DNA from: Agrypnia vestita
Lineage: Eukaryota; Arthropoda; Insecta; Trichoptera; Phryganeidae
NCBI GenBank assembly: GCA_016648135.1
Contig: JADDOH010004026.1
Span: 1-64,000 of the forward strand
Reading direction: 5' to 3'
DNA length: 64,000 bases
Position 1 is the first letter of the stretch. Each line of letters opens with the position of its first letter. Below the pieces are notes generated by a model. That model saw only the letters and a program-made list of their open reading frames with translations. It did no database searches and was not told the origin of the DNA. Position numbers and translations under genes: made by a program. Below, in pieces: positions 21,152-31,650 of this stretch.

Positions 21152-21225
21152 ACAAGTGCTCAAATATAAGTGAAAAAAAAACAAAGTTCATTGTTTTATT
21201 TCATAATTTGTTTATAAAATAATAA

Positions 21226-22705
21226 CCTTATTTAAAAATTATATAATGACAAACATCAATAAAACGTCAACATGTTATTATATAAGACGTCACAAATAAG
21301 ACGATCAATAAATTATAATGCATCAACCAAATATTTACAAACTAATTAAAAATAGGATAAAATTAGTGGTATGCTGGAATAAAGCTTGAACCACCAACTC
21401 CTGAAAAGTGTCTTTACCACATTATCAACTTATCAAATATTTTGTTACTGTAAATTAACTTACGCGTAAAATATTTTTTAATTGTCTTGTAATATTATAC
21501 CCACGTTATCAATATTATCAATGGAAAATACTATAATTTTAAAAATTCATTGAAGAAACTGCAAAGAATTCTATCCCACACGTTAAAAATAATAATAAAA
21601 TTAATGATCCGTTAAACTGTTGGTATTACCTTGTATTTTGCTTTTAAGGACACAAAAAACACTATTTTGTTTTACGAAGAAAATGGTAAAGACAGTGAAT
21701 GGCGAGGAAATACGATAACTAAGATAAATGTGCAGAACGATCACGTATGACTGAAAAAGATTAAGGATAGTTTTATCAAATGGAGCGGTTTTCTTCTACA
21801 GATTAATCAGGGGGATACACCCGTCTACAAGGTATGCAAGATTGGTAGAACTCGAAGTTCAAAACTAAAGAAAATAAATCAAAAAGCATCCATCTTAAAA
21901 TATTACCTTCAGAGTGTTAAGTAACCACCATAATACATAGACAAGAACTAACGTAAATTTCTTGATTTGTACACAGTCTGGTTCCTGACTGGTACCAATA
22001 CGTTTTACATGTTAATAATTATGAAAAGGCCCAACAAAATACACTTGGATCGAATTGAATTATAATGCCTAGGTAATTAAATTCGATCCAATTTTATTTT
22101 ATATATATAACATTTATATTACAAACATACAATTGATTCGTAAATGCTATAGTTGATTAATAAAAATATATTTAACATGTTCAGATGATATTCATAAATG
22201 ATTTAGTGTTCCTATTTAAAATTATCATTAATATGTTGGACTGCCCTTAACTGATTCAGATGGTCTCGTTTAATATACCGAGAAAAACGAGACATCACGA
22301 AGTGTTCTTTGTAGGCACCCACAGGAATAACTAAGCATATTAACTCATGAATCGTATTGGAAATAAATTCTCGGAATTTGTAGACATTTTTCATTGTAGA
22401 AGCATACCCGAATTAAAGAAACACTTAGACTATATACCAATAGAATAAATTACATTTTAATGGACTAAATTTTACATCTGATTTGTTCCTCATGTTATTT
22501 ATTCCCATATAGGTATATTGATCATTTGTATTGTTAAATTATTTTATACTATTTATTTATATTGTTTTTATATTGCTACATTTATTTTGTTACATTTCAT
22601 ATCTTTCATTTATCTCAAATATGTTTATTTATATAGAGGTATTTTATTTTTTTTTAAATTATTTACAGTGTTTTATATTAGGTAGGTATGTAAAAATCTT
22701 ATTAT
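21226..22705. other. AT-rich DNA with a 12-bp inverted repeat
   Basis: No gene. TTGGATCGAATT (22045-22056) and AATTCGATCCAA (22080-22091) form a perfect inverted repeat around a 23-bp spacer, possibly a tiny foldback. Confidence 0.55.
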
Positions 22706-22755
22706 TTTTCATATGCTGTAAAAGCTCACTAGGGCGTCGATTAATAAAAAATATA
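22706..22755 (+). repeat. LINE-type 3' hairpin tail
   Basis: GCTGTAAAAGCTCACTAGGG, then CGTCGATTAATAAAAAA; same class as 2592, 7196 and 19705. It abuts, tail to tail, the minus-strand LINE fragment beginning at 22780. Confidence 0.5.
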
Positions 22756-22779
22756 TAATTCATATCGAAGATGTAGGAG

Positions 22780-23270
22780 AATCCTGCTTCGGAAAAGCCT
22801 TTCAAATATATTATAGGCAACAGATCAATATCCTAAGTGATATTGTACAACATCGCACTAGCTCTCCAACAGGCATTATTACTATAGGCAGGTTAGATTA
22901 TCAACGCACAACAATCTATAAAAATGCGTAATTAAATACACATTCCTTCTAATATATAAACTATTGTAGCTAATCATACCATGGAAAAACCGGCTAAGCC
23001 AATGATAATGCCTCTAACATACTCGCTCATGTAGAGATATAATATAATTTTTTTTTGTACTTCCTCTACCATAATAGAGTACTCAAGCTTATGTGGCTCC
23101 TAAATTATCAAGCCACTCTCTACTTCACACCAAAGAGTTGTAAAGAGTTTTCTCGGTACACGGGTATTTTCAAAAACCCTGGTAGGTCGCAGAACAAATC
23201 CTAGCATTCTTAATGTATTATTACGGACCAGCTCTATGTAATCGTGAAATGTCAGGGTGCAGTAAATAAG
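22780..23270 (-). mobile_element. Decayed non-LTR retrotransposon ORF2 C-terminus
   Basis: On the minus strand 23270-22960 translates to TLRMLGFVLRPTRVFENT..LFTTLWCEVESGLI..EPHKLEYSIMVEEVQKK, the post-RT thumb pattern (RMLGF..R.T..F.N...L..L..S.LEY....W.P....I..VQ.KF) of Jockey/CR1-type LINEs, with one stop where the W should be. About 22920-22790 continues with NLPIVIMPVGELVRC, matching the family at 6554-6938. The copy is dead. Confidence 0.75.
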
Positions 23271-23424
23271 TCACGTTTAATTACAAAAATACGTATTTAA
23301 AATAAAATTTTAGATTGATCTGCATTTTCTTGTTTGTCGCATAGTGAAACGAAACATTTAATTAAAATTAGTCCATTTATTGAATCATACATAAATCGTT
23401 TTCAATATATATAAAAATTTTTGC

Positions 23425-23463
23425 TCTTCAAACATATATTTTCGGAAACAGCATTATCAAGTT
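23425..23463 (-). ncRNA. Possible hammerhead relic
   Basis: Minus strand: TTGATAATGCTGTTTCCGAAA. It has a CTGATGA-like and a GAAA-like box at the right order, but the 5' half of helix II is missing and helix III is lost. Weak. Confidence 0.25.
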
Positions 23464-23824
23464 TTGTTTGTCTACTTCACGCGATAATTGTATTAAATAA
23501 AAATCAAATATTTTTTTAAGTTATATAGTTTCTTTATGTGGTAGCCGTTTGTATTCTATGTATTTTAATATGGAATAAGTCATTTTTATGACTAAAAGCA
23601 TTTCTGATTTGGGTATACAGACAGCTTCTTAAAATAAACTGACTAATGACGTAATGTTTCGTATGCGAAAGGAAAAATAAATTATCAAGGAAATGAAAAT
23701 CAAAAATAAGCAAACTTGAATGTGAAAAATGCAAAATTCAAGATAATATTGTGAATACACTGAAACACATTAAATCAACTGGTTCATTAAGTCTAAGATT
23801 CAACAACTTCAAGTTGTTGCTGAA
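23464..23824. other. AT-rich DNA, no gene seen
   Basis: Nothing beyond a 9-bp hairpin CAACAACTT/AAGTTGTTG near 23802-23821, at the edge of the following foldback. Confidence 0.55.
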
Positions 23825-24175
23825 GTATAGATAATCAAAATATTAAAAAGTTATATATGGAAAATGAATAATAATAAAATACCTACTTAACATGGAAATA
23901 AATTTAAAAGATAACTATTTACAAATATATTACAAATATTTATCTATTAAATTTATTTTCATGTTAAGTAAGTCCTTTATTATTATTATTCATTTTTCAT
24001 ACAAAACTTTTTAATATTTTGATTATCTATACTTTTTACTTTTTTACGATTTTTAAATTTAATTTTGTTAGCATACATTTTTTATCCTGATGAAGAAGCC
24101 ATTGGCTTTGAAACATGTTGAATTTTTTTTCAACAAAAAGTGGTATTTACAAAGTTTATTTCCTTAAATTATACA
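23825..24175. mobile_element. Foldback element, hammerhead family B, copy 2
   Basis: Left arm TATAGATAATCAAAATATT..GAAAATGAATAATAATA..TACCTACTTAACATG (23827-23895) faces its complement at 23960-24032. Only the right arm continues into the ribozyme (24083-24122) and the outer end AAAGTGGTATTTACAAAGTT; the outer part of the left arm is missing, so this copy is 5'-truncated. Confidence 0.88.
24083..24122 (+). ncRNA. Hammerhead ribozyme, family B, copy 2
   Basis: CTGATGA (24087-24093), helix II GAAGCC-ATT-GGCTTT (closing G-U), GAA, ACATGT, T (GTT cleavage triplet), GAATT. The core is intact; helix I is limited to UC/GA. A hairpin TTGAA-T(n)-TTCAA follows. Confidence 0.78.
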
Positions 24176-24179
24176 TATT

Positions 24180-25560
24180 ATTTGTTAGGAGTGAAGTAAA
24201 TCTACGGTTCAGTCCTCCAAATTGATAAACTGTCACAACAATACCCAATTCATCATCTCTTTCAGTACAAGAACAAACCCCGCAGCCTGCAGGGGTCCTT
24301 GCTACGCCCTTAATACGCGACTTGTGGAAGCCTCATGAATTCTGAAGGAGCTGAGCCGCAACCAATATTTTTTCATGGCCCAAGTCATTTTTTATACCAA
24401 AATTACCAACCTGTTACTCGACTAATAATTCCCCTCGGCTAAGGGTTGCTGGTAAATATTTGTATGGCTAATTTGCAAGTGAAATGAGCAGTTTTATGGG
24501 AAACATGCTAAAATTTTTGGTATTTTTTTTTGGATAAAATAATACGATCTTACATAGCAGCTCATGCGAAAGCGCGGAGTATTGTTACCTTTTTCGTAGG
24601 AATATGAACAAGTTAAATGTTTGAATACGAAATTCCAGGCAGCATGCGAGTACTAAACGGCTTTTAGCAAAATTATTTCTAAAGATAGATATTTTATTTT
24701 TTTATGTTAATCTACACAAGTTACTCGTATAATATGATTTTATGTGAAAATTTTAATTATTTTTTCTTTTAGGGTGCACGCACATAGATGAGATATAGCT
24801 CTCGAGTTTCTGAGATTTCGTGATAAAGATAGGCATGCATCACATGGTTGGTTATTCGGCACAAACTCGACTAAATAAAAAATGACAGTTCTTTTCCCTC
24901 TCAAAACTATACAATTGCTTGACGTAAACATGAAATTATATATGATAAAATTACAACATTAATACGAAAAAAGTAATAAATTACGCACGAAAAAAATATG
25001 TAAATAATAAAGAAGACATTTTAAATATTACATTTAAAAACTCAGAACGATGTTCTCATTTAGATTGTTGATTTCCTTTTGGTAAAAGAAATGACGGTTG
25101 AGTTTGTGTATTTTTTCTTGTGTTATTTCTTCTTGTATAATTTTGTTATATGTTTGTAGCGACATTTTGACATTTGCACTGAATTATCATTATTTGAACC
25201 AATAGTCAATCGTCGCAGAAGTATCAAATCGACAGAATAATTTAGGTAGATAGATCAAGCAATATTGTGAATCTATCGCAATACTCCTTACTCGGGTCAA
25301 ATAAGGAGGTCAATTGATTAAGGACGCGATACTGCATACGAAGATAATGCAGCGTATAGCATTGGGTCAAGTATGCACGAACTTTTTGATTCAACGTGAA
25401 TACCGAAATCTCGTTACGTGTTTTTTGTTTCTATATAATTTAATGCATTAACCCGACATCGTGTCAATGGATTATATACATTGACATACAACTCATTGAT
25501 CCGAAGTAGAAGTAATATTTAATTTATGTACACGCAATTTAAAGATTCTGTGGTAAAGGA
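24180..25560. other. Unassigned DNA, AT-rich
   Basis: 24230-24420 is less AT-rich with a short hairpin CCCCGCAG/CTGCAGGGG; no gene recognisable. The rest is A/T runs. Confidence 0.5.
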
Positions 25561-25564
25561 ATGT

Positions 25565-25659
25565 AGAAACACAAGGGTTTGGCCTGTTTACAAAAAGTCT
25601 TAAAACAAGGAATTGTTTTTAAAATTGTATTTTAAAAACAGGCCAATCCCTTGTTTCTG
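25565..25659. repeat. Small foldback, arms about 24 bp
   Basis: AGAAACACAAGGGTTTGGCC with TGTTT faces AAACAGGCCAATCCCTTGTT with TCT. The spacer is T/A-rich. MITE-like hairpin, no ribozyme core. Confidence 0.7.
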
Positions 25660-25793
25660 CGTTCATTCTGATTCTCTTATGAAATTAAGAGGGCAACCAG
25701 TGTAGATTTTGTCTTCCTCGATTGTGGTTGACAGAAGACAAGAATATGGTGTGACTTAAACTACATTGACACCAAAATAAATGTTTATTTTTA

Positions 25794-25905
25794 ATAAAAC
25801 TTTGTAATAAATACACACGAGTTTTATTTATCATGACTATAGGTTCGAGAGGAACAGTTTTTTTCATCATCAGGTTTATTTAATTACAAAGTTTTATAAA
25901 GCTCC
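25794..25905. mobile_element. Very small foldback with hammerhead relic, family E-like
   Basis: AATAAAACTTTGTAAT at 25794 and its complement ATTACAAAGTTTTAT at 25885 bracket a core with TCATCAG (minus CTGATGA). The inner sequence CTGTTCCTCTC and CTATAGT resembles the family-E element at 51048-51360. Confidence 0.6.
25836..25880 (-). ncRNA. Hammerhead relic, family E-like
   Basis: Minus strand: CTGATGA intact (25873-25867), 3' half of helix II CTGTTCCTCTC present but its partner mutated to an A run, GAA then CCTATAGT (one change from the palindrome ACTATAGT), C. Helix I does not pair. Probably inactive. Confidence 0.45.
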
Positions 25906-25912
25906 CTTGAAG

Positions 25913-25969
25913 TGAGTACTCACAAAAACAGCGGTATATAAATGATCCAATTATTATTATTATTATTAA
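25913..25969 (+). mobile_element. Solo 3' end of the CR1/L2-like LINE
   Basis: GTGAGTACTCACAAAAACAG, then CGGTATATAAATGATCCAAT and (TTA)n. It matches the 3' end of the element at 11890-12713, including the triplet tail: a severely 5'-truncated insertion. Confidence 0.8.
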
Positions 25970-26779
25970 GTGTTAATTAAAATTATCATGTCGCACTACA
26001 AAGTAACTGTTACATTGATCAATAATAAATATTCAATAATATATATTCAGGATAAAATAAAATTAATGTTGCTGTTCAAAATGAAACATAATTTATTAAT
26101 ATTCGAAGGGTAAAGAAGTATTATGATTTATGTTTCTTAATTACAAAAGCATATAAACATGAAGGCAAAAATAAAAAACAATTTTTTAATTAATTCGCGA
26201 ACTTTTACTAATAATTTATTGGTGACCGTATTTTTTAAACTTGTAGCGTGCAACCTAACAGGTAATAAAACAATAAAACGTCGATTTAGCTAGAGTTTCA
26301 TTTTCATTACCACACTTAAAGTAGTCATTAAAAATTTGCATTCATTTGTGCGACCTCGGAAATTTGGCAAAATTTCAAAAAATAAAAATATATTTATTTA
26401 ACTCTATTTATTATTTTACTTTCATATATTTTTAAATAAAATAATTTTGATCAAAAAAAAAAATTATCCGAGATGCAACTATTAGAAGAGACCATTAAAA
26501 TTAACGAAGTATGCATGATTTACATAAAATTATTGCATTGGGCTGTTTTAGTAATAGACCGAAATCAGCTGGATATATTTTATTACCTAAATGTAATGCA
26601 AGTCTTACATTATTTCACTTGTCAAGGAATATTATTTTTAAACGCTCTTTCCAATGAAAAATAGACGGAAAAAAGTCATAAAAATTTCAAAACTAAATTA
26701 AAAAATGTACTCAATAACGCCATAAAAAAATCCCATCAAAACTAATAAATATATACTTTTAAATGTTTCTTCTTATTTT
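25970..26779. other. AT-rich DNA, no gene seen
   Basis: Long A/T runs only; small frames (for example 26473-26664) have no recognisable content. Confidence 0.6.
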
Positions 26780-26920
26780 TCATGTGCCCTGTCGGGTCTC
26801 CCCGACGTTCGCAATAACCTGGAAGAACGTTTCCCAGTCCAGGGCAGCGCGGAACAGCTCTTCCACGTTTCTTATCCCGGTCCACTCTCGGATGTATCGC
26901 AGCCAGGAATGCGCGAATTT
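26780..26920 (-). mobile_element. LINE ORF2 C-terminal fragment
   Basis: Read on the minus strand: KFAHSWLRYIREWTGIRNV, EELFRAALDWETFFQVIANV, GETRQGT, stop (26782-26780). The W-T-G-x-R-x-V-E-E-L-F-R-A-A-x-D pattern is the extreme C-terminus of several insect LINEs. It is a GC-rich patch inside AT-rich DNA, which is what makes it stand out. Uninterrupted over its length, so it may be a relatively recent truncated insertion. Confidence 0.75.
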
Positions 26921-27024
26921 AAAAGTTTACCTTTTTTTTCAATTGATTCAGCAATATTGAAGATTGACATTTTTAAAAATATTGATTGTATTATTTGTAT
27001 AAATCTACTTGTATTATTTGATTA

Positions 27025-27072
27025 ATTACACGTACATGTTTCGGAAATACCTTTCCATCGTCAGGGTTTTAT
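27025..27072 (-). ncRNA. Hammerhead motif, family D, left arm
   Basis: Minus strand: CTGACGA, helix II GGAAA-GGTA-TTTCC (perfect), GAA, ACATGT, A, then CGTGTAAT. The core is intact; helix I is weakened (ACC against CGTGT instead of GGTGT). Confidence 0.8.
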
Positions 27073-27470
27073 ATTTATGTCAAAATATCAAAATGAATAA
27101 TTTTGTTTTTTGTTTTTCTAAATTATTTAAAAATTTATTTTTAAATATAATTACTGAAGTTTCAAGTAATCAACTTGCAATTATTGGAAAAATTCTTAGA
27201 ATCGGGCTACTAGTTAAATTTAGTTGATTATTTATAATATTTTGTGTATTATTACATGTTTTACTAATTTCTAATGATTCTAAATTATTAAATTATTGAA
27301 ATTGAACAAAATATTATTAATAATCAATTAAATTTAACTACTGGCTGAATTCGAAAATTTTTTCCAAAAATTGCGAGTAATCAAGAACTTTAATATTAAA
27401 AAAAATCAAATAATTTTGAAAAATAAAAAACAAAAGAAATTATTCATTTTGATATTTTGACGTATATATA

Positions 27471-27510
27471 ACACCCTGACGATGAAAAGGTATTCCCGAA
27501 ACGTAGGTGT
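27471..27510 (+). ncRNA. Hammerhead motif, family D, right arm
   Basis: ACACC (27471-27475), CTGACGA (27476-27482), helix II partly decayed (GAAAAGGTATTCC), GAA, palindromic ACGT (27501-27504), A27505, GGTGT (27506-27510) pairing perfectly with ACACC. Helix I is kept here and helix II in the left arm, so the ancestor had both. Confidence 0.85.
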
Positions 27511-27595
27511 AATTAATCAAATAATATAAGTAGATTTATTCAAATAATACAATTAATATTTTTAATAAATGTTTGCCTTTTAAAATGTTTACTTG

Positions 27596-27636
27596 AAATG
27601 TATCTAGAAACATGACTTATGTTTCTAGATACATTT
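27596..27636. repeat. Perfect 18-bp hairpin
   Basis: AAATGTATCTAGAAACAT (27596-27613), loop GACTT, exact reverse complement at 27619-27636. It lies about 50 bp beyond the family-D foldback and is not part of it. Confidence 0.95.
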
Positions 27637-28254
27637 GACTTTTATTACGTTATATCCTTTTTCAGTATACTTATATATTTCTACCATTAACAATATTATA
27701 TGACAATGCCCCACTTTTAAACATGAGAATAAAATTCTATATTAAACATAGGTAAACGAAAAAATTATCATCCTGTTATGCAAATATATGATGTATAATT
27801 TAACCAGTATTGAAATGTAATTATTATTAAATTTAAAGTATGATTTTACACGAGAACTATTTTAAAAATTAAGAAAATAACATGTATTGTAAAAAATAAG
27901 TTGTTTTACTAGGGTATTTAATTATGCAAAAATAAATACTTTAACTGCAGTATAAATATGTCTTTAATATGTAAAAGGGGGGACATTTTTTGTTTGTGAC
28001 CCAATCACCTTACTTATTTAAAGAGAGGTTAAGTTCACCACTGTACAATTTCACACTGTGGTGTACCCTATAGACCTATCAGAAGCAATCGGAGATCAAA
28101 CGGCTCCCACTGTTACAATATTAATAATCTTAAAAAGTTGCTTCCGCGCGAAAATTCTTAGAAACTCGTCAGGAACATTAATTACACGAACAAACCACCA
28201 TAAAGTAAGACCGTGAATCAGGAAACAGGAGGTCGTATTTAATTTTTCTCAACA
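27637..28254. other. AT-rich DNA, no gene seen
   Basis: No frame or repeat recognised. Confidence 0.6.
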
Positions 28255-28560
28255 TGGAGGTAACGAAACGCGAACACGGCGCGCGCTCCCACCGAACCCG
28301 TCCGCGGGGCAATAAAGATAGGCCGCCCCGGGGGCCAGAAGGAGGGCGGTTAAAGGATTCAAGTAACAAAGGGCGCTACATCAGCCGTCTGAAGGACGGG
28401 CGGAGATTTTCTCATTTTATTCTCCACGCACTTTATAATACGATATGACGTGAAGATGAAAACTCCAGACCCCGGAAGCCACGCGATTTTCCGGCGGGCG
28501 AACTCCCCGGCCACCCCTCCGCGGGATTACGCCCGGTTCACACGGGATAAGATTTGTTCG
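28255..28560. other. GC-rich, CpG-rich island
   Basis: The most GC-rich stretch of the window, dense in CG dinucleotides (CACGGCGCGCGCTCCC, CCGTCCGCGGGGC, GGCCGCCCCGGGGGCC, CCGGCGGGCGAACTCCCCGG). Arg/Gly/Pro-rich open frames exist on both strands, as any such island gives. It could be a promoter with a first exon, or a fragment of a GC-rich repeat. No start site, splice site or known protein could be assigned. Confidence 0.45.
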
Positions 28561-28669
28561 ACTTTCATCACGTAGATACATTTTTAACCCAATATTTTTC
28601 CTCATGCATATCGCAATAACACGGTATTGTAAGAAGCGGTATCCCCCTTTTAGAGGAGTGAAATGAAAG

Positions 28670-29165
28670 TACACCTATGTGGATACATCAGAAGGTACAT
28701 GAATGTATGAAGAGGCTCGCTTTTACTGTCCGGTCTCTCTTTGGTGTCGGATTTGTGAAAATTAGATATATTTTCTTTTTTTAACCTGCTGCAACGAACG
28801 TTGCCTCTAATACGTGAGGATTTCTGGGCGAAAAACCAAAAGGCTAAGCTGGAAAAAACATCAAATGTGCGAGCGTGACATAATTTTTACATTTAATGTA
28901 ATAGATCTGAGGAACGTATGTCGCGACGCCAGAAAGAGACTGTATGACACAGAGAGAACATGTATAAAAAGGCGCGTGAATGTCGAGTGGCGCCTCTTTT
29001 TACTACCATTCTTATCGGGACCACATCTTACTGTATAAACGATTGTCTAAACCAGTATTATTACCGAATAAATACTTACGAGAACGAAGTCTTTACTTGG
29101 AGCAACCTCATCCCGAAACAAGAGTATTACATTTATGCCAACAATTTAATGTCATATTAGAAGAC
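28670..29165 (+). promoter_or_regulatory. Promoter-like or LTR-like block
   Basis: TATAAAAAGGCGCG at 28963-28976 is a strong TATA-type core; AATAAA follows at 29067-29072, about 100 bp downstream. TATA, short leader, then polyadenylation signal is the layout of an LTR R region, but ends, target duplication and primer site could not be set. An ordinary promoter fed by the island at 28255-28560 is the alternative. Confidence 0.35.
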
Positions 29166-31212
29166 TAATTTTCATTTTTTTTCTAAATTTATTCTTTGAT
29201 ATTTTAACCATCATTTGATCAATGATATAAGAAAAATGATTTTTTATTTTTACATCAATACATGTTATCGTAAATTCATCTTTAAAATTCGATTTAGAAT
29301 CATTTGTATTGCTGCGTAGTCAAAAATTTCCCCAATTTTCACTGTTGAATTTGCGATGATTTTGATGATAGCATCGTAATTTCAAATGACAAAGAAAGCA
29401 TTCATGTTTCAATTTATTAAAAATTTATTTGTTTTGTTGGTAAAAAACTCAAATACGTGCTGAAAGTGGTCTGTTGATTTTTGGAATGTGCGCTAACTTA
29501 TGGTAACTGCTCGGGATTGTCCAAACTGCTGCGCAGCTTGATAAAATTACGTGAGGTTTTGTGTATAAATTAGGGGTTATTTTTAAAGGTAAGTTAAAAA
29601 TCATGATAAAAGACATGGTATTGGCATTTTTGGAAAAATAATTTTACTCCATTAGTGTTTAAATATGAATATGATATCAAGATTTTTGAAACAAGTTTAA
29701 GTTTACACATTTGCAAGCATTGTTCTGGCAACTAGTATAGTTAGTGTGAAGTGGCAAACCAAACTGAGTACAAAAACGCTGTAAGCTATCAAATTATCTG
29801 TCACTGGTTATCTTTTCAATAAATCCAATACCATGGCCATTACAATAATATATGTAACATAATATACTTTATTATAATCTAAAAATAAAATTATAAACAT
29901 ATGATAAACAAGCCAATTACGCAGGCACCCGGTGTGTGATTCCAGACCGATGTTTCTTTGTGTTCTTTACTTCGTATAATAATACTTAAAATTCAATAGC
30001 AGAAATAAATAATAAGTTACGCAAATTAATATTTTAAAAAAATACAGTAAAATAACAAAAATAATTTATATTCTGCTAGGATTCAAATCATGAATTTTCT
30101 GGTCCGCAGCATAATAATGCATTTTTCTAAGCGATACGATGGTTTACACGCTGAGTTTACCATTAAATAGACTTGTGTAGGTATTGTACGTTTTTAAATG
30201 TCGATAAAAGCAGAAAAAATCCGTGTAATGATGATCATTGATCATTCTTTTTTTCAAAAAAAAAATCACTACAAAAAATGTTTCTAATGTAAGTACAAGA
30301 GCCCAATCTTCATGATTATTTATTTATACGTAATAAAGATGGTCTAATTGTTATTTAGCCGATTACACATAATGATTGCTAACTGAGATATAAATTTTGT
30401 CTAATACCGATGGTTGCCAATCATTAATACCATCAGATACAAATCTCAAATAAACTGTAAGTGTGCCACCGGTTAAAATACCATCACTTATACGATATTT
30501 ATTTAATTTCTCAAAAATCAACAATAGGATAACGCACAACCTCAATTATGGGATCTTCGCACCTCTACTTTAATACTTATATTAAACATGTAGTCTTTCC
30601 ACTTAGTTGATGCCACTAAGATCTCAACCCCGCCACATTAAAACAGGATAACAAAATGGTTAACACCGGAATGAAACCATGTGTAGAGTTTATCTTATAA
30701 TCGCCGCACGTATAAATATTGCACAGGAAATGAGATGCTGTCAGTTGAAGTACTGCGCATGCGTCGATGGTTTTTCTCGGAAATGAACCCACAATTTTCC
30801 TTAAAAAATAACAAAACGGGTAAAACAAAATAAAAATTATTACATTTCCGTGTTCTAAAAAAAATATTACATTTAAATATTCATAAAATTCTAACATTGT
30901 AGGCATACCGCATTTTTAAATAATTAAATTTATTATTATTAATTTTAATAAATAATAAAACTGAACATGCGACTTTTAAGGGAAAATTGTGAGGAGTGTC
31001 TTTGGACTAGTTTAAAAAAATTACTGGCTATCTATGCATTGTGAGTTAAGGGTCTCTATTTATATTAAAATAGGAAGGGCCAAAATTATGGACCGATAAT
31101 CTATTCAATGACGTATCTGTCTTAGAAATCCAATATTGAAGAGAAATTAATTTGAGAAAACAAACAAACTTAATATTTATGTGAACCACACTGATAGTTT
31201 TTATATTACTTA
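29166..31212. other. AT-rich DNA, no gene seen
   Basis: Patches of mixed composition near 30110-30230 and 30650-30790 but no recognisable coding or RNA feature. Confidence 0.55.
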
Positions 31213-31252
31213 GTCTACCGGTTTCGATACTGACCTGTATCTTCATCAGGAC
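31213..31252 (-). ncRNA. Hammerhead ribozyme, family F (solo)
   Basis: Minus strand: GTC (31252-31250), CTGATGA (31249-31243), helix II GATAC-AGGTCA-GTATC (perfect), GAA, palindromic ACCGGT, A (GTA triplet), then GAC (31215-31213) pairing with GTC. The core is intact. Unlike most others it has no mirror copy nearby, so either the partner arm is lost or this is a single-copy element. Confidence 0.87.
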
Positions 31253-31650
31253 GGACACACAATATCTTCCATAAATTAAATTTGTATGAGTCAAGTATGA
31301 GGTGGGGGTTTAGCCTCATCTCTGATGGGAGATAGAGGAAAAGGTTGACAGTAAGACATTGAAAACATGAATATATTAAATAATTGATTATTCCATAAAT
31401 GAATAGGTTGTTAATTGTTAAGATTAGGTATTGAGGGACTCTTTTACTTCTAAAATTTCTAAATTGTCAAGTCTAAGGCTTCTATAATTTTAACGTAAAA
31501 TTTCAATGCCGTTTTTTTTTAAGTGTGATGTGTCTCCAATACATGATTTGAAAATTCTGAGATATCATAATCATACAGACATCTTAGATGTTCTTTTGAC
31601 AATTTTTAAATGAAAGAATATAATTTCATAAAAATCCGCACTTTAATTGT
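31253..31650. other. AT-rich DNA, no gene seen
   Basis: Nothing recognisable. Confidence 0.55.

Larger units (their letters stand above)
20762..21225. mobile_element. Foldback element, hammerhead family C
   Basis: Arms of about 110-120 bp (20762-20880 and 21105-21225) share AATGAATTTTGTTTTTTC, ACTTATATTTGAGCACTTG, then the ribozyme. The spacer of about 220 bp is C/A-rich with no frame. The left ribozyme is on the minus strand, the right on the plus strand. Arm identity is high, so the element is fairly young. Confidence 0.9.
26990..27545. mobile_element. Foldback element, hammerhead family D
   Basis: Arms of about 230 bp: ATAAATCTACTTGTATTATT..GATTAATTACACGTAC at the left and its complement ending at about 27545. 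They include TATTTTGACATAAATATAAA-type inner sequence. The left arm has a minus-strand ribozyme, the right arm a plus-strand one. The spacer is short. Small frames follow the repeat. Confidence 0.88.
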
